From Affinundibacterium seohonense (GTDB lineage Bacteria > Pseudomonadota > Gammaproteobacteria > Burkholderiales > Burkholderiaceae_D), in contig NZ_JACOFW010000002.1 of the NCBI RefSeq assembly GCF_014284305.1, positions 271,601 to 335,600 of the forward strand: a stretch of DNA of 64,000 bases. Direction: 5' to 3'. Shown here in pieces: positions 1-8,710 of the stretch; within the stretch, counting starts at the first letter, position 1, and each line of letters opens with the position of its first letter. The position numbers were made by a program, and so were the translations under genes. The notes beneath the pieces were generated by a model. That model was not told the origin of the DNA. It saw nothing but the letters and a program-made list of their open reading frames with translations, and searched no databases.

Positions 1-1068
1 CAAACTAGCCAACAACTCAGCCTGATGCTCAGCCACCAGCGCATTGGTCAGTTCGGTCAGATCTCCATCCATAATGAAATCGAGTTTGTACAAGGTCAGG
101 TTGATCCTGTGATCCGTCATGCGGCCCTGTGGGTAGTTGTAAGTACGGATACGTTCGCTGCGGTCGCCAGAACCGATCAAACTCTTACGGGTCGCTGCTT
201 CTTCTGCTTGTTTCTTGCGCAATTGACCGTCCATGATGCGGGTCGCTAATACGCGCATGGCTTGCGCTTTGTTTTGATGTTGGCTGCGACCATCTTGGCA
301 TTCGACCACGATGCCGGTTGGGATGTGGGTTAAACGTACTGCGGAATCGGTCTTATTAATATGCTGACCACCGGCACCTGAGGCGCGGAAGGTATCGATG
401 CGCAGATCGGCATTGTTGATCACTACGTCGGTGAGTTCATCGGCTTCAGGCATCACCGCTACGGTACACGCCGAGGTGTGAATACGGCCTTGGGTTTCTG
501 TCGCCGGTACGCGTTGAACACGATGTCCGCCCGATTCAAATTTGAGTTTGGAATACGCACCAAAACCAGCGATGCGAATAATGACCTCTTTATAGCCGCC
601 AAGCTCGGAAGGTGATTCGGACATCACTTCGATTTGCCAGCGATTGCGTTCGGCAAAGCGGGTGTACATGCGCAATAAATCACCTGCAAACAAACCGGCT
701 TCGTCACCACCTGTACCGGCACGAATTTCTAACAAAATATTGCGTTCATCGTTAGGATCTTTCGGTAACAACATGGTTTGCAGTTCGCGTTGCAAGGCTT
801 CGATGCGATCTTTGCCTGCTTGAATTTCTTCTTGTGCAAAGTCCTTCATATCGGGATCGTTCAACATCTCTTGCGCTTCGACGATGTCACTCTGCGCTTG
901 TTGATAGTTGTGATACAGCGCGACCAAAGGCTCTAATTCCGCATGTTCGCGATTGAGTTTGCGATAGGTGTCCATATCATTGGTGACACCTTCTTGTACC
1001 AGTAATTGACCAACCTCGACCAGACGTTCTGAGAGTTGATCGAGTTTATGTAGCATCGATGGTTTCAT
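1..1068 (-). CDS. prfA: Peptide chain release factor 1 (C-terminal end cut by window edge)
   Basis: Release factor 1 recognises UAA and UAG stop codons in the ribosomal A site and triggers peptide hydrolysis. The frame is open from the ATG at 1066-1068 to the first base, giving 356 codons, so only a few C-terminal residues lie outside (the usual length is about 360). The stop-codon-reading PAT tripeptide is at residues 188-190 and the catalytic GGQ at 233-235, the positions they hold in E. coli RF1; PAT rather than SPF marks it as RF1, not RF2. It lies downstream of hemA on the same strand with a 138-base gap, the common hemA-prfA order. Confidence 0.97.
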   Translation of the reverse strand, partial: MKPSMLHKLDQLSERLVEVGQLLVQEGVTNDMDTYRKLNREHAELEPLVALYHNYQQAQSDIVEAQEMLNDPDMKDFAQEEIQAGKDRIEALQRELQTMLLPKDPNDERNILLEIRAGTGGDEAGLFAGDLLRMYTRFAERNRWQIEVMSESPSELGGYKEVIIRIAGFGAYSKLKFESGGHRVQRVPATETQGRIHTSACTVAVMPEADELTDVVINNADLRIDTFRASGAGGQHINKTDSAVRLTHIPTGIVVECQDGRSQHQNKAQAMRVLATRIMDGQLRKKQAEEAATRKSLIGSGDRSERIRTYNYPQGRMTDHRINLTLYKLDFIMDGDLTELTNALVAEHQAELLASL

Positions 1069-1206
1069 GATTTTATTTCGCTTTATGCTGTAGTGGCTCT
1101 CGATATTCTTGAATGTCGTTGAGCCATGAATAATTAAATCGGGGGAAGTCGTCGTGACGACGAGGCATGCAGTTGGTATCGTGCATGCTCAGAAAGCTTG
1201 AGGTAG

Positions 1207-2481
1207 CTAACGCTTAGTGCGGAATAATTGTGGCAGCAGGCGCACCAGATGCGCGCGTTCTTCGCCTTGCGCTTGATGCAAAGCTTGCTGTGGACCGTGC
1301 AAGAATTTGGCTGTGATGCCTTTAGACAAAGCTTCTAACACCGCTTCTATATCATCGCCGCGTGCCAGCATTTTACGGGCGCGTTCTAATTCGTGTTGGC
1401 GTACTTGTTCACTGGTTTCGTGCAAATCTTGGATGACCGGTACTACATGACGACCATCAACCCAATGCATAAACGATTGCACCCGGGTCTCAATAATCGC
1501 TTCTGCTTGCGCCACTGCTGCATGACGATTTTCTAAACCGCTTTGCACTACGCTGGCTAGATCATCAACAGTGTACAAAAACACGTCGTCGAGTTGTGCG
1601 ACTTCGGATTCTATATCACGTGGTACGGCTAGGTCGACCATGAAAATTGGGCGATGTTTGCGTGTCTTAATTGCTCGTTCTACTAAACCGAGACCGATGA
1701 TGGGTAGTGAAGATGCTGTGCAAGAAATGATGATGTCGAATTCATGTAAGCAATTCGGCAACTCAGCCAGACGAATCGCTTTGCCGCCAAAACGATTGGC
1801 GAGTGTTTCACCACGTTCTAAGGTGCGATTGGCAATCGTAATGTTCTTAGGATTTTGTGCAGCAAAATGCGTTGCGCACAGTTCTATCATTTCACCTGCG
1901 CCGATAAACAGCACTTTTTGATCCGCAATTTTGTCGAAAATGCGTTGTGATAAACGTACTGCCGCTGCCGCCATAGAAACACTATGTGCTCCAATTTCTG
2001 TCGTCGAACGGACTTCTTTCGCCACCGCAAAGGTACGTTGAAACAATTGATGCAAATAAGTGCCGAGTCCACCCGCTTCGTCAGCTTGACGTACCGCTTC
2101 TTTCATCTGCCCGAGAATCTGCGGTTCACCTAAGACCATAGAATCTAAACCAGAAGCCACGCGGAAGGCGTGACGCACTGCATTGTCTTGCGGTAGGGTG
2201 TAGAGATGGTGGCGTAAATCTGCGTAAGGCAACTTATGAAAATCTGCCAAAAAATGCGCAGTCATATCGATAGGATTGTCTACATCGGCAACCGCGTATA
2301 GTTCAGTACGATTGCATGTCGATAAGACCGCTGTCTCTGATGCCTGAGTCGATCCGTTACGTGCAAACCACGAGCGCGCGCCTACCACTGCCTGAGAAAT
2401 TTGCTCAGGAGAGAACGCCACCTTCTCTCGTAAAGAGACAGGGGCAGTCGTGTGATTGAGGCCGACGGCGAGTAGTTGCAT
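1207..2481 (-). CDS. hemA: Glutamyl-tRNA reductase
   Basis: This enzyme reduces glutamyl-tRNA(Glu) to glutamate-1-semialdehyde with NADPH, the first committed step of C5-pathway tetrapyrrole synthesis. The 424-residue protein has the typical [14 protein letters not shown] start, the catalytic cysteine in STCNRTE (Cys56), the [12 protein letters not shown] segment, an NADP-binding Rossmann domain with GAGEM, and the C-terminal dimerisation helices. Length matches the family. prfA follows on the same strand. A TATAAT-like -10 hexamer lies about 25 bases upstream of the start. hemB, two steps later in the pathway, is elsewhere in this window. Confidence 0.97.
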   Translation of the reverse strand: MQLLAVGLNHTTAPVSLREKVAFSPEQISQAVVGARSWFARNGSTQASETAVLSTCNRTELYAVADVDNPIDMTAHFLADFHKLPYADLRHHLYTLPQDNAVRHAFRVASGLDSMVLGEPQILGQMKEAVRQADEAGGLGTYLHQLFQRTFAVAKEVRSTTEIGAHSVSMAAAAVRLSQRIFDKIADQKVLFIGAGEMIELCATHFAAQNPKNITIANRTLERGETLANRFGGKAIRLAELPNCLHEFDIIISCTASSLPIIGLGLVERAIKTRKHRPIFMVDLAVPRDIESEVAQLDDVFLYTVDDLASVVQSGLENRHAAVAQAEAIIETRVQSFMHWVDGRHVVPVIQDLHETSEQVRQHELERARKMLARGDDIEAVLEALSKGITAKFLHGPQQALHQAQGEERAHLVRLLPQLFRTKR

Positions 2482-2741
2482 AGGATTATTTGGTTGGAGG
2501 GCGCCATTATAGCGCGACTCGCCTCATCCTTCATCATCGCTTAGGGCTTCTTGCTTTAAATTAATATGCTGAGGAAACGAAGATTATCAAAGCATGTATA
2601 ACGGATTTTTCTAAATGCAACTTTTTATTTAATTTATTTTATTTAATTGAAGTAAGTGAATTTACTAATATGTAGCATCGTTGCTAGCATATATTGTAAC
2701 ATGCAGGCATTTTGCCAGAAACGAACTTATTGGAGACTATT
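2482..2741. other. Divergent intergenic region between hemA and the peptide gene
   Basis: This 260-base stretch separates two divergent units. The part after about 2570 is very rich in A and T. A short inverted repeat, TAGCA-TCGT-TGCTA, occurs near 2672-2685, followed by TATATT near 2690; together these could mark the start of the plus-strand peptide operon. No reading frame here looks real. Confidence 0.4.
2506..2511 (-). promoter_or_regulatory. Putative -10 element upstream of hemA
   Basis: Read on the minus strand this is a perfect TATAAT, placed about 25 bases before the hemA start codon. No good -35 hexamer is seen 16-18 bases upstream (the best is ATGAAG-like), so activity is uncertain. 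Confidence 0.35.
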
Positions 2742-2921
2742 ATGAAAAGTAAATTGAGTAAGAAGATTTGTTTTGCCACACTTTTGTTTTTTGCATCGAT
2801 GAGTGCATCGTTCGCGATGGCACCACAGTGGGTAGAATGTGTTGAAGCGTGCAAAGAAGCTGGCGGGAGTTTTATTCCATGCTACGATTTTTGCCGCGAA
2901 CTTTTCCCTCCGAATCCTTAA
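2742..2921 (+). CDS. Small secreted twin-CX3C peptide (peptide A)
   Basis: This 59-residue precursor is not a family I can name. A basic start (MKSKLSKK) and hydrophobic core end in an A-x-A-like cleavage site (SASFA, residues 21-25), so it should be exported by Sec. The mature part of about 34 residues starts APQWVEC and has four cysteines at 33, 37, 47 and 51: CX3C, nine residues, CX3C. That pattern is typical of a helical hairpin stapled by two disulfides (Cys33-Cys51 and Cys37-Cys47, inferred). I chose the ATG at 2742 because TTGGAGACT precedes it; an upstream in-frame ATG at 2712 has no signal-peptide logic. It leads an operon with a TonB receptor and an anchored glutaredoxin. A related peptide is at 14334. 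Confidence 0.75.
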   Translation: MKSKLSKKICFATLLFFASMSASFAMAPQWVECVEACKEAGGSFIPCYDFCRELFPPNP

Positions 2922-2934
2922 CAGCTAGAGTAAT

Positions 2935-2961
2935 TTGCAATTGATAAAGTATTGCAATTGA
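2935..2961. repeat. Direct repeat of TTGCAATTGA
   Basis: The 10-base unit occurs at 2935-2944 and again at 2952-2961, 17 bases apart start to start, just after the stop codon of peptide A. It could be a regulator-binding site or chance in AT-rich DNA. Confidence 0.45.
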
Positions 2962-2970
2962 CTTGTGTGA

Positions 2971-2999
2971 TTTCACGATCTGAATCATTGATCGTGAAA
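2971..2999 (+). promoter_or_regulatory. Hairpin between peptide A and the rest of its operon
   Basis: A perfect 10-base inverted repeat, TTTCACGATC and GATCGTGAAA, is separated by nine bases. There is no T-run, so it is not a standard terminator. Its place 50 bases after the peptide stop fits an mRNA-stabilising or processing hairpin that would allow more peptide than receptor to be made. An operator function is also possible. Confidence 0.5.
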
Positions 3000-3103
3000 C
3001 TGCGCTTGGTTGCTAAACGTGACGATTAAACCTTCGTTAGTCTCGACAGATAGGTTGAAAGACTTTTGTATGGCAATAGAGTAGTCTTAATTTAAAGAAT
3101 TTT

Positions 3104-3445
3104 ATGAAAACTTTTATTTATTTTTGTCCGCTCAAACTAGTTATTGTAAGTTTTATTTTTGTCATCGGGGGAACATCTGTCGCTAAGGTGAGTTCACAAG
3201 ACGAAGTGCCGAAGCCAAAAACGCGAAAAGAATGTGTCAAGATGTTTAAGGAGAAATTTAGCGATCCGGTCGATATCTCAGCCCAAGCTAGTAAGGAATT
3301 ACTTCAACTCATTCAGGACTTGGAAACCGCGACCGATCCTGATAAGCGAAAATTGTTAGAGGAAAAGAAGAAGGTAGAAATGGTGAAGTTCTCGGAAAAT
3401 ATAGACGCGCTAGCCAACAAACTGTGTGATCGCTTAATTAAGTAA
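3104..3445 (+). CDS. Small secreted helical protein of unknown function
   Basis: The 113-residue product starts with a signal peptide (hydrophobic stretch to about residue 27, ending GGTSVAK). The mature part is charged, Lys/Glu-rich and likely almost all helical, with only two cysteines, one near each end (in KECVKMF and KLCDRLI). A single disulfide could thus tie two long helices together, a looser echo of the hairpin pattern in the upstream peptide. I do not recognise the family. The gene lies between the peptide gene and the TonB receptor, all on one strand. The ribosome site is weak (AAAGAAT). Operon membership is inferred from spacing. Confidence 0.6.
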   Translation: MKTFIYFCPLKLVIVSFIFVIGGTSVAKVSSQDEVPKPKTRKECVKMFKEKFSDPVDISAQASKELLQLIQDLETATDPDKRKLLEEKKKVEMVKFSENIDALANKLCDRLIK

Positions 3446-3506
3446 TGAGTCTTTTTTATGCATACGTTGATACGACGGCAGTCCAAGGAAAGAGTGAGAA
3501 ATATCT

Positions 3507-5747
3507 GTGCGTAAATTGAATGTAATTTGTGGCTTGCTACTGTGTTGCACACCAGCATGGAGCCAGAATCTTTCCACCGCTACTCAAAAGAGCGCCGACA
3601 ATACTATTGATAAAAGGGCAGATAAAATCGAGCCTCAAAAAGTCACCATTAATGCAGCACAAACAGACATTGCCGCCAGTCGTGATTTCGCTGCCGGTAA
3701 GCTCATTATTGGACGTCAAAGAATCGCAGAAAGTGGTTTACAAAATGCGGCGGAAATGCTCAAACGTGAGCCCGCCGTGACCGTCGGTAAAGATGGGCAA
3801 ATTGGTTTGTTGGGTTTGCCTGGCTACACCCAGATTCTATTAAATGGTCAAAATCCAGTCGGTAGAAATCCTTTGGACATGGATTTGTCTGAAATCGAAC
3901 GAATAGAAATTATTAAGTCTGCGACCGCTCAGACCGGACCCTTTGGGATCGCTGGGTCGATTAATATCATTACAAGGAAGATAGCGCGCACCAAGTCTCA
4001 GCAAGTCTCTGCTGGCGTGAAAGACGCGGCTGGTGCTTATGGGGTAAATGGTGCTTGGTCGATTAACGAAGCGAGTCTGGATAGCCCATGGCAGTCGAGA
4101 TTATCGGTTTCCGTCGATCGGAGACATGATAAGAACCCTTTCGTCTTTGTGCAAAACGAAGGAGATAGCGAGCAAAAAGCGCCAGCGCAATTTCAAGGCC
4201 AAGGGCGAACTGAAAACATCCTTGAAGGATTGAGCATTGAATCGAATTTCGCGTATCGATTTAATACCGAAAATACGCTGTCGTTTAATCCTAGCGCGAA
4301 CTATCTAAAATTAGATACTCAAAATGAGGAGGATCGTTATTATGCAAATGGGACACTGTGGCAAATCCTCGGGAATTCAAATACAAAATTATTGATGCTC
4401 AGCGCACCACTATCCTGGAGTCGCCAAGTTGGAGAGGATGGTCAACTAAAAGTCGATGTAAGTGCAAGTCGCAATCAAGTTTTAACCAGCTCCGATAGCC
4501 GCAATAGGCTAAATGCCCCGTCCCCGATGACTAGTCATTCCCTGAGTGAAGACAATACAGACACGAACACCTATCGCCTCAACGTCAATTATGTACAGAG
4601 TATGGAAGGTGGACACGAACTTACTACAGGCTTGAATTGGACGAAGAAAGTGCAAAATTCTACTAATCATTATTGGCTCAATGGCCGGCCTGATGTGAGT
4701 CTGGCTCAGTTTGGTGCCGCTAATCGTTTAGATAATGCGGCGCTTCGTTTATTTATACAAGACGAATGGCGCATGAATAAAACTACCGCTTTCAATGCGG
4801 GCATGTCAGGTGAGGATAGTGCCTCTGATATTCGCGAGGGACCTTTAGTCAGTCGAGCGCATTATCGGGTATGGTCGCCGACGTTTCATTTTTCTAAAAA
4901 GGTCCCGGGCGATATCAAACGACAATTTCGATTGTCTTTGGCCAAAAGTTTTAAAGCCCCCTATGCAAGTAGTTTGATGTTGCGACCCAATGTGAATGTG
5001 CTTGCCCCGTGTTCTTCTTACTTGGTGTGCCCTCAAAATTCGCTCGACACAACTGATAGTGCCGGCAATCCAGGCTTGCAAGCGGAGCGCGCCTTGGCAC
5101 TCAATTTAAGTTACGAACATGGATTGAGTGACGATAGTCAAATTGGTTTTGAAGTCTATGCAAGACAGATAGAGCAGCAGTTTGGGCGAGCAATTTCACT
5201 TGAAACGGTTGCCTGGTCAACGCTGCCACGGTATGTGAGTCGTCCGGTCAATATAGGTGATGCGCAGATTGTTGGTGCTAGTGTTGATTGGACATTGGCC
5301 TTGCGTGACGCGTGGCAAACAGCACCGAAGATAGAGGTTAGAGGTAGTGTTGGCCGCGCGCATTCTGTCGTGAGTAATTTGCCTGCACCATATAACCATC
5401 TCGAAGGCCAAACACCGTGGCGCGCCAAATTGGGCATGACTTACGATGTGACCGGCGTACCTTTGAAAATCAATGTCGATGCGAACTGGCTGCCTGGTGA
5501 CTGGATACGCAATAATCTAGTCCAAAAAACTTACGAATCGAGACACGCCTCTTACAGTGCGAATGCGACATGGACGGCCAGCAAAACGATGAAGTGGATC
5601 ATGAGTTTAAACAATCTGTTTGCGCCTACTAAGTACGGCATAAAAGAGTATATCTTCGAGGGAAATTCAGGTCAAAAATTCATACAAAGACAATCCGAGA
5701 AAACCAGTTATACGCAGCTAAGTGTGCGTGTAGAGATAAAATTGTAG
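3507..5747 (+). CDS. TonB-dependent outer-membrane receptor
   Basis: This 746-residue protein should import a scarce ligand across the outer membrane using TonB energy. A signal peptide ends near residue 20 (TPAWSQ). The plug domain covers roughly residues 60-155 with the typical ILLNGQ, DLSEIERIEIIKSATAQ and GSINIITR segments; the rest alternates like a 22-strand barrel, with TonB-receptor features such as LSFNPSANY, KAPYASSL and NPGLQAERA. The last strand ends RVEIKL rather than in Phe. Translation seems to start at GTG. The ligand cannot be told from the sequence. It is followed nine bases later by an anchored glutaredoxin, which is an unusual partner. Confidence 0.9.
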   Translation: MRKLNVICGLLLCCTPAWSQNLSTATQKSADNTIDKRADKIEPQKVTINAAQTDIAASRDFAAGKLIIGRQRIAESGLQNAAEMLKREPAVTVGKDGQIGLLGLPGYTQILLNGQNPVGRNPLDMDLSEIERIEIIKSATAQTGPFGIAGSINIITRKIARTKSQQVSAGVKDAAGAYGVNGAWSINEASLDSPWQSRLSVSVDRRHDKNPFVFVQNEGDSEQKAPAQFQGQGRTENILEGLSIESNFAYRFNTENTLSFNPSANYLKLDTQNEEDRYYANGTLWQILGNSNTKLLMLSAPLSWSRQVGEDGQLKVDVSASRNQVLTSSDSRNRLNAPSPMTSHSLSEDNTDTNTYRLNVNYVQSMEGGHELTTGLNWTKKVQNSTNHYWLNGRPDVSLAQFGAANRLDNAALRLFIQDEWRMNKTTAFNAGMSGEDSASDIREGPLVSRAHYRVWSPTFHFSKKVPGDIKRQFRLSLAKSFKAPYASSLMLRPNVNVLAPCSSYLVCPQNSLDTTDSAGNPGLQAERALALNLSYEHGLSDDSQIGFEVYARQIEQQFGRAISLETVAWSTLPRYVSRPVNIGDAQIVGASVDWTLALRDAWQTAPKIEVRGSVGRAHSVVSNLPAPYNHLEGQTPWRAKLGMTYDVTGVPLKINVDANWLPGDWIRNNLVQKTYESRHASYSANATWTASKTMKWIMSLNNLFAPTKYGIKEYIFEGNSGQKFIQRQSEKTSYTQLSVRVEIKL

Positions 5748-5756
5748 AGAGAGATT

Positions 5757-6155
5757 ATGCAAGGTAAGGTAAAAATTTGGCTTAGAGATGGCGTAGTATT
5801 ATTAGCGACTATTGCTTTGGCTATTTGGTTGGGCGCGCAACTACCGAGATGGTATTCAATGGTAAAAGGGCCATTCAAAAATGGTGATTACTCACAGCAT
5901 GTTAAGTCGCAAACTTACGCACTTACCTTATATGGCACTTCTACATGCCCTCACTGTGATACGGCGCGTCGTTTTTTGAACGAGGCGGGGATTCTGTTTA
6001 ATGATTTAGTCGTAGATAAGTCTAAAGTCGCGGAAGTTGCCTACAAAACCTTGGGCGAAAAAGCCGTTCCTGTTTTTGTAAGTGAGGACAAATTGATCGT
6101 AGGTTTTGATAAAGAGGCTTATCTCAAATTGATAGCGTCGGTGAAGTCTAAATAG
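5757..6155 (+). CDS. Membrane-anchored glutaredoxin-like protein A
   Basis: The 132-residue protein has a short basic N-terminus, one membrane helix (about residues 12-29) and, from about residue 53, a glutaredoxin/thioredoxin-fold domain with a CPHC redox site (Cys64, Cys67), the cis-proline segment KAVPVFV and the following glycine (IVGF). By the positive-inside rule the domain faces the periplasm. It would exchange thiols and disulfides there, perhaps with the cysteine peptide of the same operon (inferred). It starts nine bases after the receptor stop. It is clearly paralogous to the protein at 13802: same layout, LPRW at residues 29-32 in both, and a shared GDYxQ motif. Confidence 0.85.
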   Translation: MQGKVKIWLRDGVVLLATIALAIWLGAQLPRWYSMVKGPFKNGDYSQHVKSQTYALTLYGTSTCPHCDTARRFLNEAGILFNDLVVDKSKVAEVAYKTLGEKAVPVFVSEDKLIVGFDKEAYLKLIASVKSK

Positions 6156-6173
6156 ATAATCTGAATCAGTGGG

Positions 6174-6205
6174 AATGCGCTTGTTGAAAAATTTACGCAT
6201 TTTTA
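6174..6205 (+). terminator. Weak terminator after the peptide A operon
   Basis: AATGCG at 6174-6179 pairs with CGCATT at 6196-6201 and is followed by a short T-run. The stem is only six pairs with a long loop, so efficiency is doubtful. It lies between converging genes. Confidence 0.35.
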
Positions 6206-8665
6206 ACTATTGTGTGCCGGAATGTCGATCTTAAAACAAGTCCCTTCTCCTGGCACGCTGGTAAAACCGATCTGCGCAAAATGGCGGTCAATGACGGTTT
6301 TGACAAACACCATGCCCAAGCCTATGCCGTCATTTTTGATTTGTTCTGCGGATTTTCCATAGCCTAATCTTTGGAATCGTTGGAATAAGCGACTTTGATC
6401 AGAGCGGGCGATGCCATAGCCTTGATCTTGTATGCAACAGACAATGATGTCGTTCAGATTTTTTGTTTCGAACGCTAAAGTACAGGTGACGATGGTATCG
6501 GTAGGGCTATATTTGATCGCATTCGATAAGAGATTGGTCAGTACTCGCGTCATTAAGCTGCGATCCACCCGTACTGGATAATCGCCTTCAGGAATGTTGG
6601 TGACGAGCTGTATGCGTTTTGCTTTGGCGAGCGTCCACATTTCTTCGGTGGCATCGATCAAGATGTCTTGGAAATCCAATTCGCTGTAACGATATTCATT
6701 CGATTCGGCGTGCGCGAGTTGAACAAAACTATCTGCCAAACTCAGCGTGGTGTTGGATGCTTTTTCGATGCGGCTTAAGAAGTCCTCGTGAAGAATGGCT
6801 GTTTTAGTATTTTTCTGCAATTCGATTAAGGCCAAAATCGATGCCTGTGGTGCCCGCATATCGTGCGAAATGAAGTGCAGTGTCTCATCGCGACGGCGTT
6901 CTGCCTGACGAATGTCTGAAATATCAATGATGCTGATAATCCAACCGATCAAGACTTTTTTTCCTGAATAGCAAGGTGCACTTTTGATGATTAAATCCCG
7001 TCCTTTGGGGTCGAGAACTTCGACGCCTCTCATCAAAATATCGCTTTGTTTAAGATCCAGAATATGCCACCAGCTAAAGCTATCGCGTTCACTGGTGTAG
7101 ACTGTGTGCGGGTGACTCATGTTGGAGAAAAGATATGGGACCAATGTGTCGATCACATGCGGCATTCCTATGCTTTTGAAATACTCGATAGCGCTGGGAT
7201 TGGTGAGTACGACATTGCCATCGGTTGTGGTGACCATGGTAGCGTCGGGTAAGCTGGTTAAACTATCGGTAACGAACTGACGCAGATCTCGTACCCGCCT
7301 TGCTGCTGCTTGCATGGCGTTAATATGACGTTCTAATTTATCTTCAATGGCGCGTTTGATAGGCGCTTGACTGCCATTTGCCAATGTCATGTCAGGATTG
7401 AACTCTGGCAATAAATGTGGTTCTTGGTCGAGTAAGATGAATTCTTCACCCAAGAATCCGATTGCTGCTTCTAGTCTGCGCCAACTCCATAAAGGATAGG
7501 CGACTAGCAGCACCATGACGCTGCTGGCTGGTGGTAGCCAAAAACCAAAGTGGAGTAGGACCACGCTAGCGATCAGGGCACCAGAAATTAGGGTAATGAC
7601 GGTAAGTAGCGCAACACGTGGCGAGAAAAATAGAAAGCTGAGTAAGGCAAGCAATACAGTGAGCAAGCTCGCGGCGGTGGTTTGCCATAGGCTAGCCTTG
7701 ATGATAGAGCGGCCATCTAGCAAACTGGCGAGAATATTGGCGTTGATTTCGATGCCTGATAAGGCACCGTCATTGGAGGTCACTGGTGTAGGGAATGCAT
7801 CGGCCATGCCTTGTGCGGTTGGGCCGACTAAAACGTATTTATCGCGAAAGAAGTCTGTGGGCACTTCACCACGAAGAACCGACACATAGGGAACGGAGCT
7901 GAAATGACCGCTACTTCCATAATAGGGAATGTGCATCTGAAAGTCGCGATGCCAGATGCCTTTTTCTGTTGTACTAGTAGCCTGATTCGCCACCGTGCCG
8001 GGAAAAGTTTTTAGGTCCGCAATCGCGAGAGGCTTAGCTTGCCCAATTGTATATAGAGCCAGCGCGAAATGTGGCCACCATTGTCCTTGTGTACCCTCAC
8101 GCAAAAATACGCTGCGAGCGACACCATCGACGTCTAATTCAATATGAATATGTCCCAGAGCGTCAGCTTGATTGGCCAGCGCAGGAATAGGGGCAACTGC
8201 CTGTAAGCCAGCACCTGCGTTCATGGAAATTAAGGGTAATACGACCTTGCTGTTGTTCAGCGCCGACGCGAGTAATTGGTCGCCATCAGCGTTGGTAGTT
8301 TCGGTTGGCTGCCGTGCGGATTCTGCCTCAGAAAATAAGATATCCACGCCGATAGCGCGTGGTTTTGACAGATTGATTTGCTCAATCAGCTGGGCGTGGC
8401 GGGCTCGTGACCACGGCCATTTTCCTAACTCATTGAGGCTGAAATCATCAATCGCAACAATGATAATGTCTTCACGTGCCGGGTGACTTTGTGTGCGTAA
8501 AAGCTGGTCGTAAGCACTTTGGTCGAGGCGTTGTAGACTATCCGTTGTGATCAGGAGTGTCGCCAACCCCAATAAAAACAGTGCGAGCACCAGCCACTCA
8601 CGCAAGGCAATCTGCTTGCCTTGAATAGATTCCTTGCGGGTGGTTTTTCGCTTGGTATTGAACAT
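6203..8665 (-). CDS. CHASE2-domain sensor histidine kinase
   Basis: The 820-residue protein is a membrane two-component sensor. One membrane helix (about 24-42) precedes an extracytoplasmic CHASE2 domain (about 45-325; SRARHAQLI, GVDILFSE, FPTPV). Three more helices (about 337-405), a PAS-like domain (about 465-580) and the kinase core follow. The phospho-accepting histidine is His601 in FISHDMRAP; the ATP domain has the N box (LLSNAIKYS), G1 (DQGYGIA) and G2 (GIGLGM). It lies with a LysM-FecR gene and an OmpR-type regulator gene on the same strand, its likely partners. The stimulus sensed is unknown. Confidence 0.92.
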   Translation of the reverse strand: MFNTKRKTTRKESIQGKQIALREWLVLALFLLGLATLLITTDSLQRLDQSAYDQLLRTQSHPAREDIIIVAIDDFSLNELGKWPWSRARHAQLIEQINLSKPRAIGVDILFSEAESARQPTETTNADGDQLLASALNNSKVVLPLISMNAGAGLQAVAPIPALANQADALGHIHIELDVDGVARSVFLREGTQGQWWPHFALALYTIGQAKPLAIADLKTFPGTVANQATSTTEKGIWHRDFQMHIPYYGSSGHFSSVPYVSVLRGEVPTDFFRDKYVLVGPTAQGMADAFPTPVTSNDGALSGIEINANILASLLDGRSIIKASLWQTTAASLLTVLLALLSFLFFSPRVALLTVITLISGALIASVVLLHFGFWLPPASSVMVLLVAYPLWSWRRLEAAIGFLGEEFILLDQEPHLLPEFNPDMTLANGSQAPIKRAIEDKLERHINAMQAAARRVRDLRQFVTDSLTSLPDATMVTTTDGNVVLTNPSAIEYFKSIGMPHVIDTLVPYLFSNMSHPHTVYTSERDSFSWWHILDLKQSDILMRGVEVLDPKGRDLIIKSAPCYSGKKVLIGWIISIIDISDIRQAERRRDETLHFISHDMRAPQASILALIELQKNTKTAILHEDFLSRIEKASNTTLSLADSFVQLAHAESNEYRYSELDFQDILIDATEEMWTLAKAKRIQLVTNIPEGDYPVRVDRSLMTRVLTNLLSNAIKYSPTDTIVTCTLAFETKNLNDIIVCCIQDQGYGIARSDQSRLFQRFQRLGYGKSAEQIKNDGIGLGMVFVKTVIDRHFAQIGFTSVPGEGTCFKIDIPAHNS

Positions 8666-8710
8666 AAATTCTATCGATGCTGCTGGTGTCCAGTCACGCT
8701 TCCCGTAGGA

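Noticed and set aside
1137..1200. Short inverted repeats (GTCGTC/GACGAC; GAGCATGC/GCATGCCTC) between hemA and prfA
   Set aside because: The stems are short or bulged and have no T-run, so I do not call a terminator.
2712..2741. Upstream ATG for peptide A
   Set aside because: The extension would place acidic and polar residues before the basic start of the signal peptide, and the good ribosome site TTGGAGACT lies before the inner ATG at 2742.
7515..7889. Plus-strand frame of 124 codons inside the CHASE2 kinase gene
   Set aside because: It is antisense to a clearly coding region and has no ribosome site or family features.
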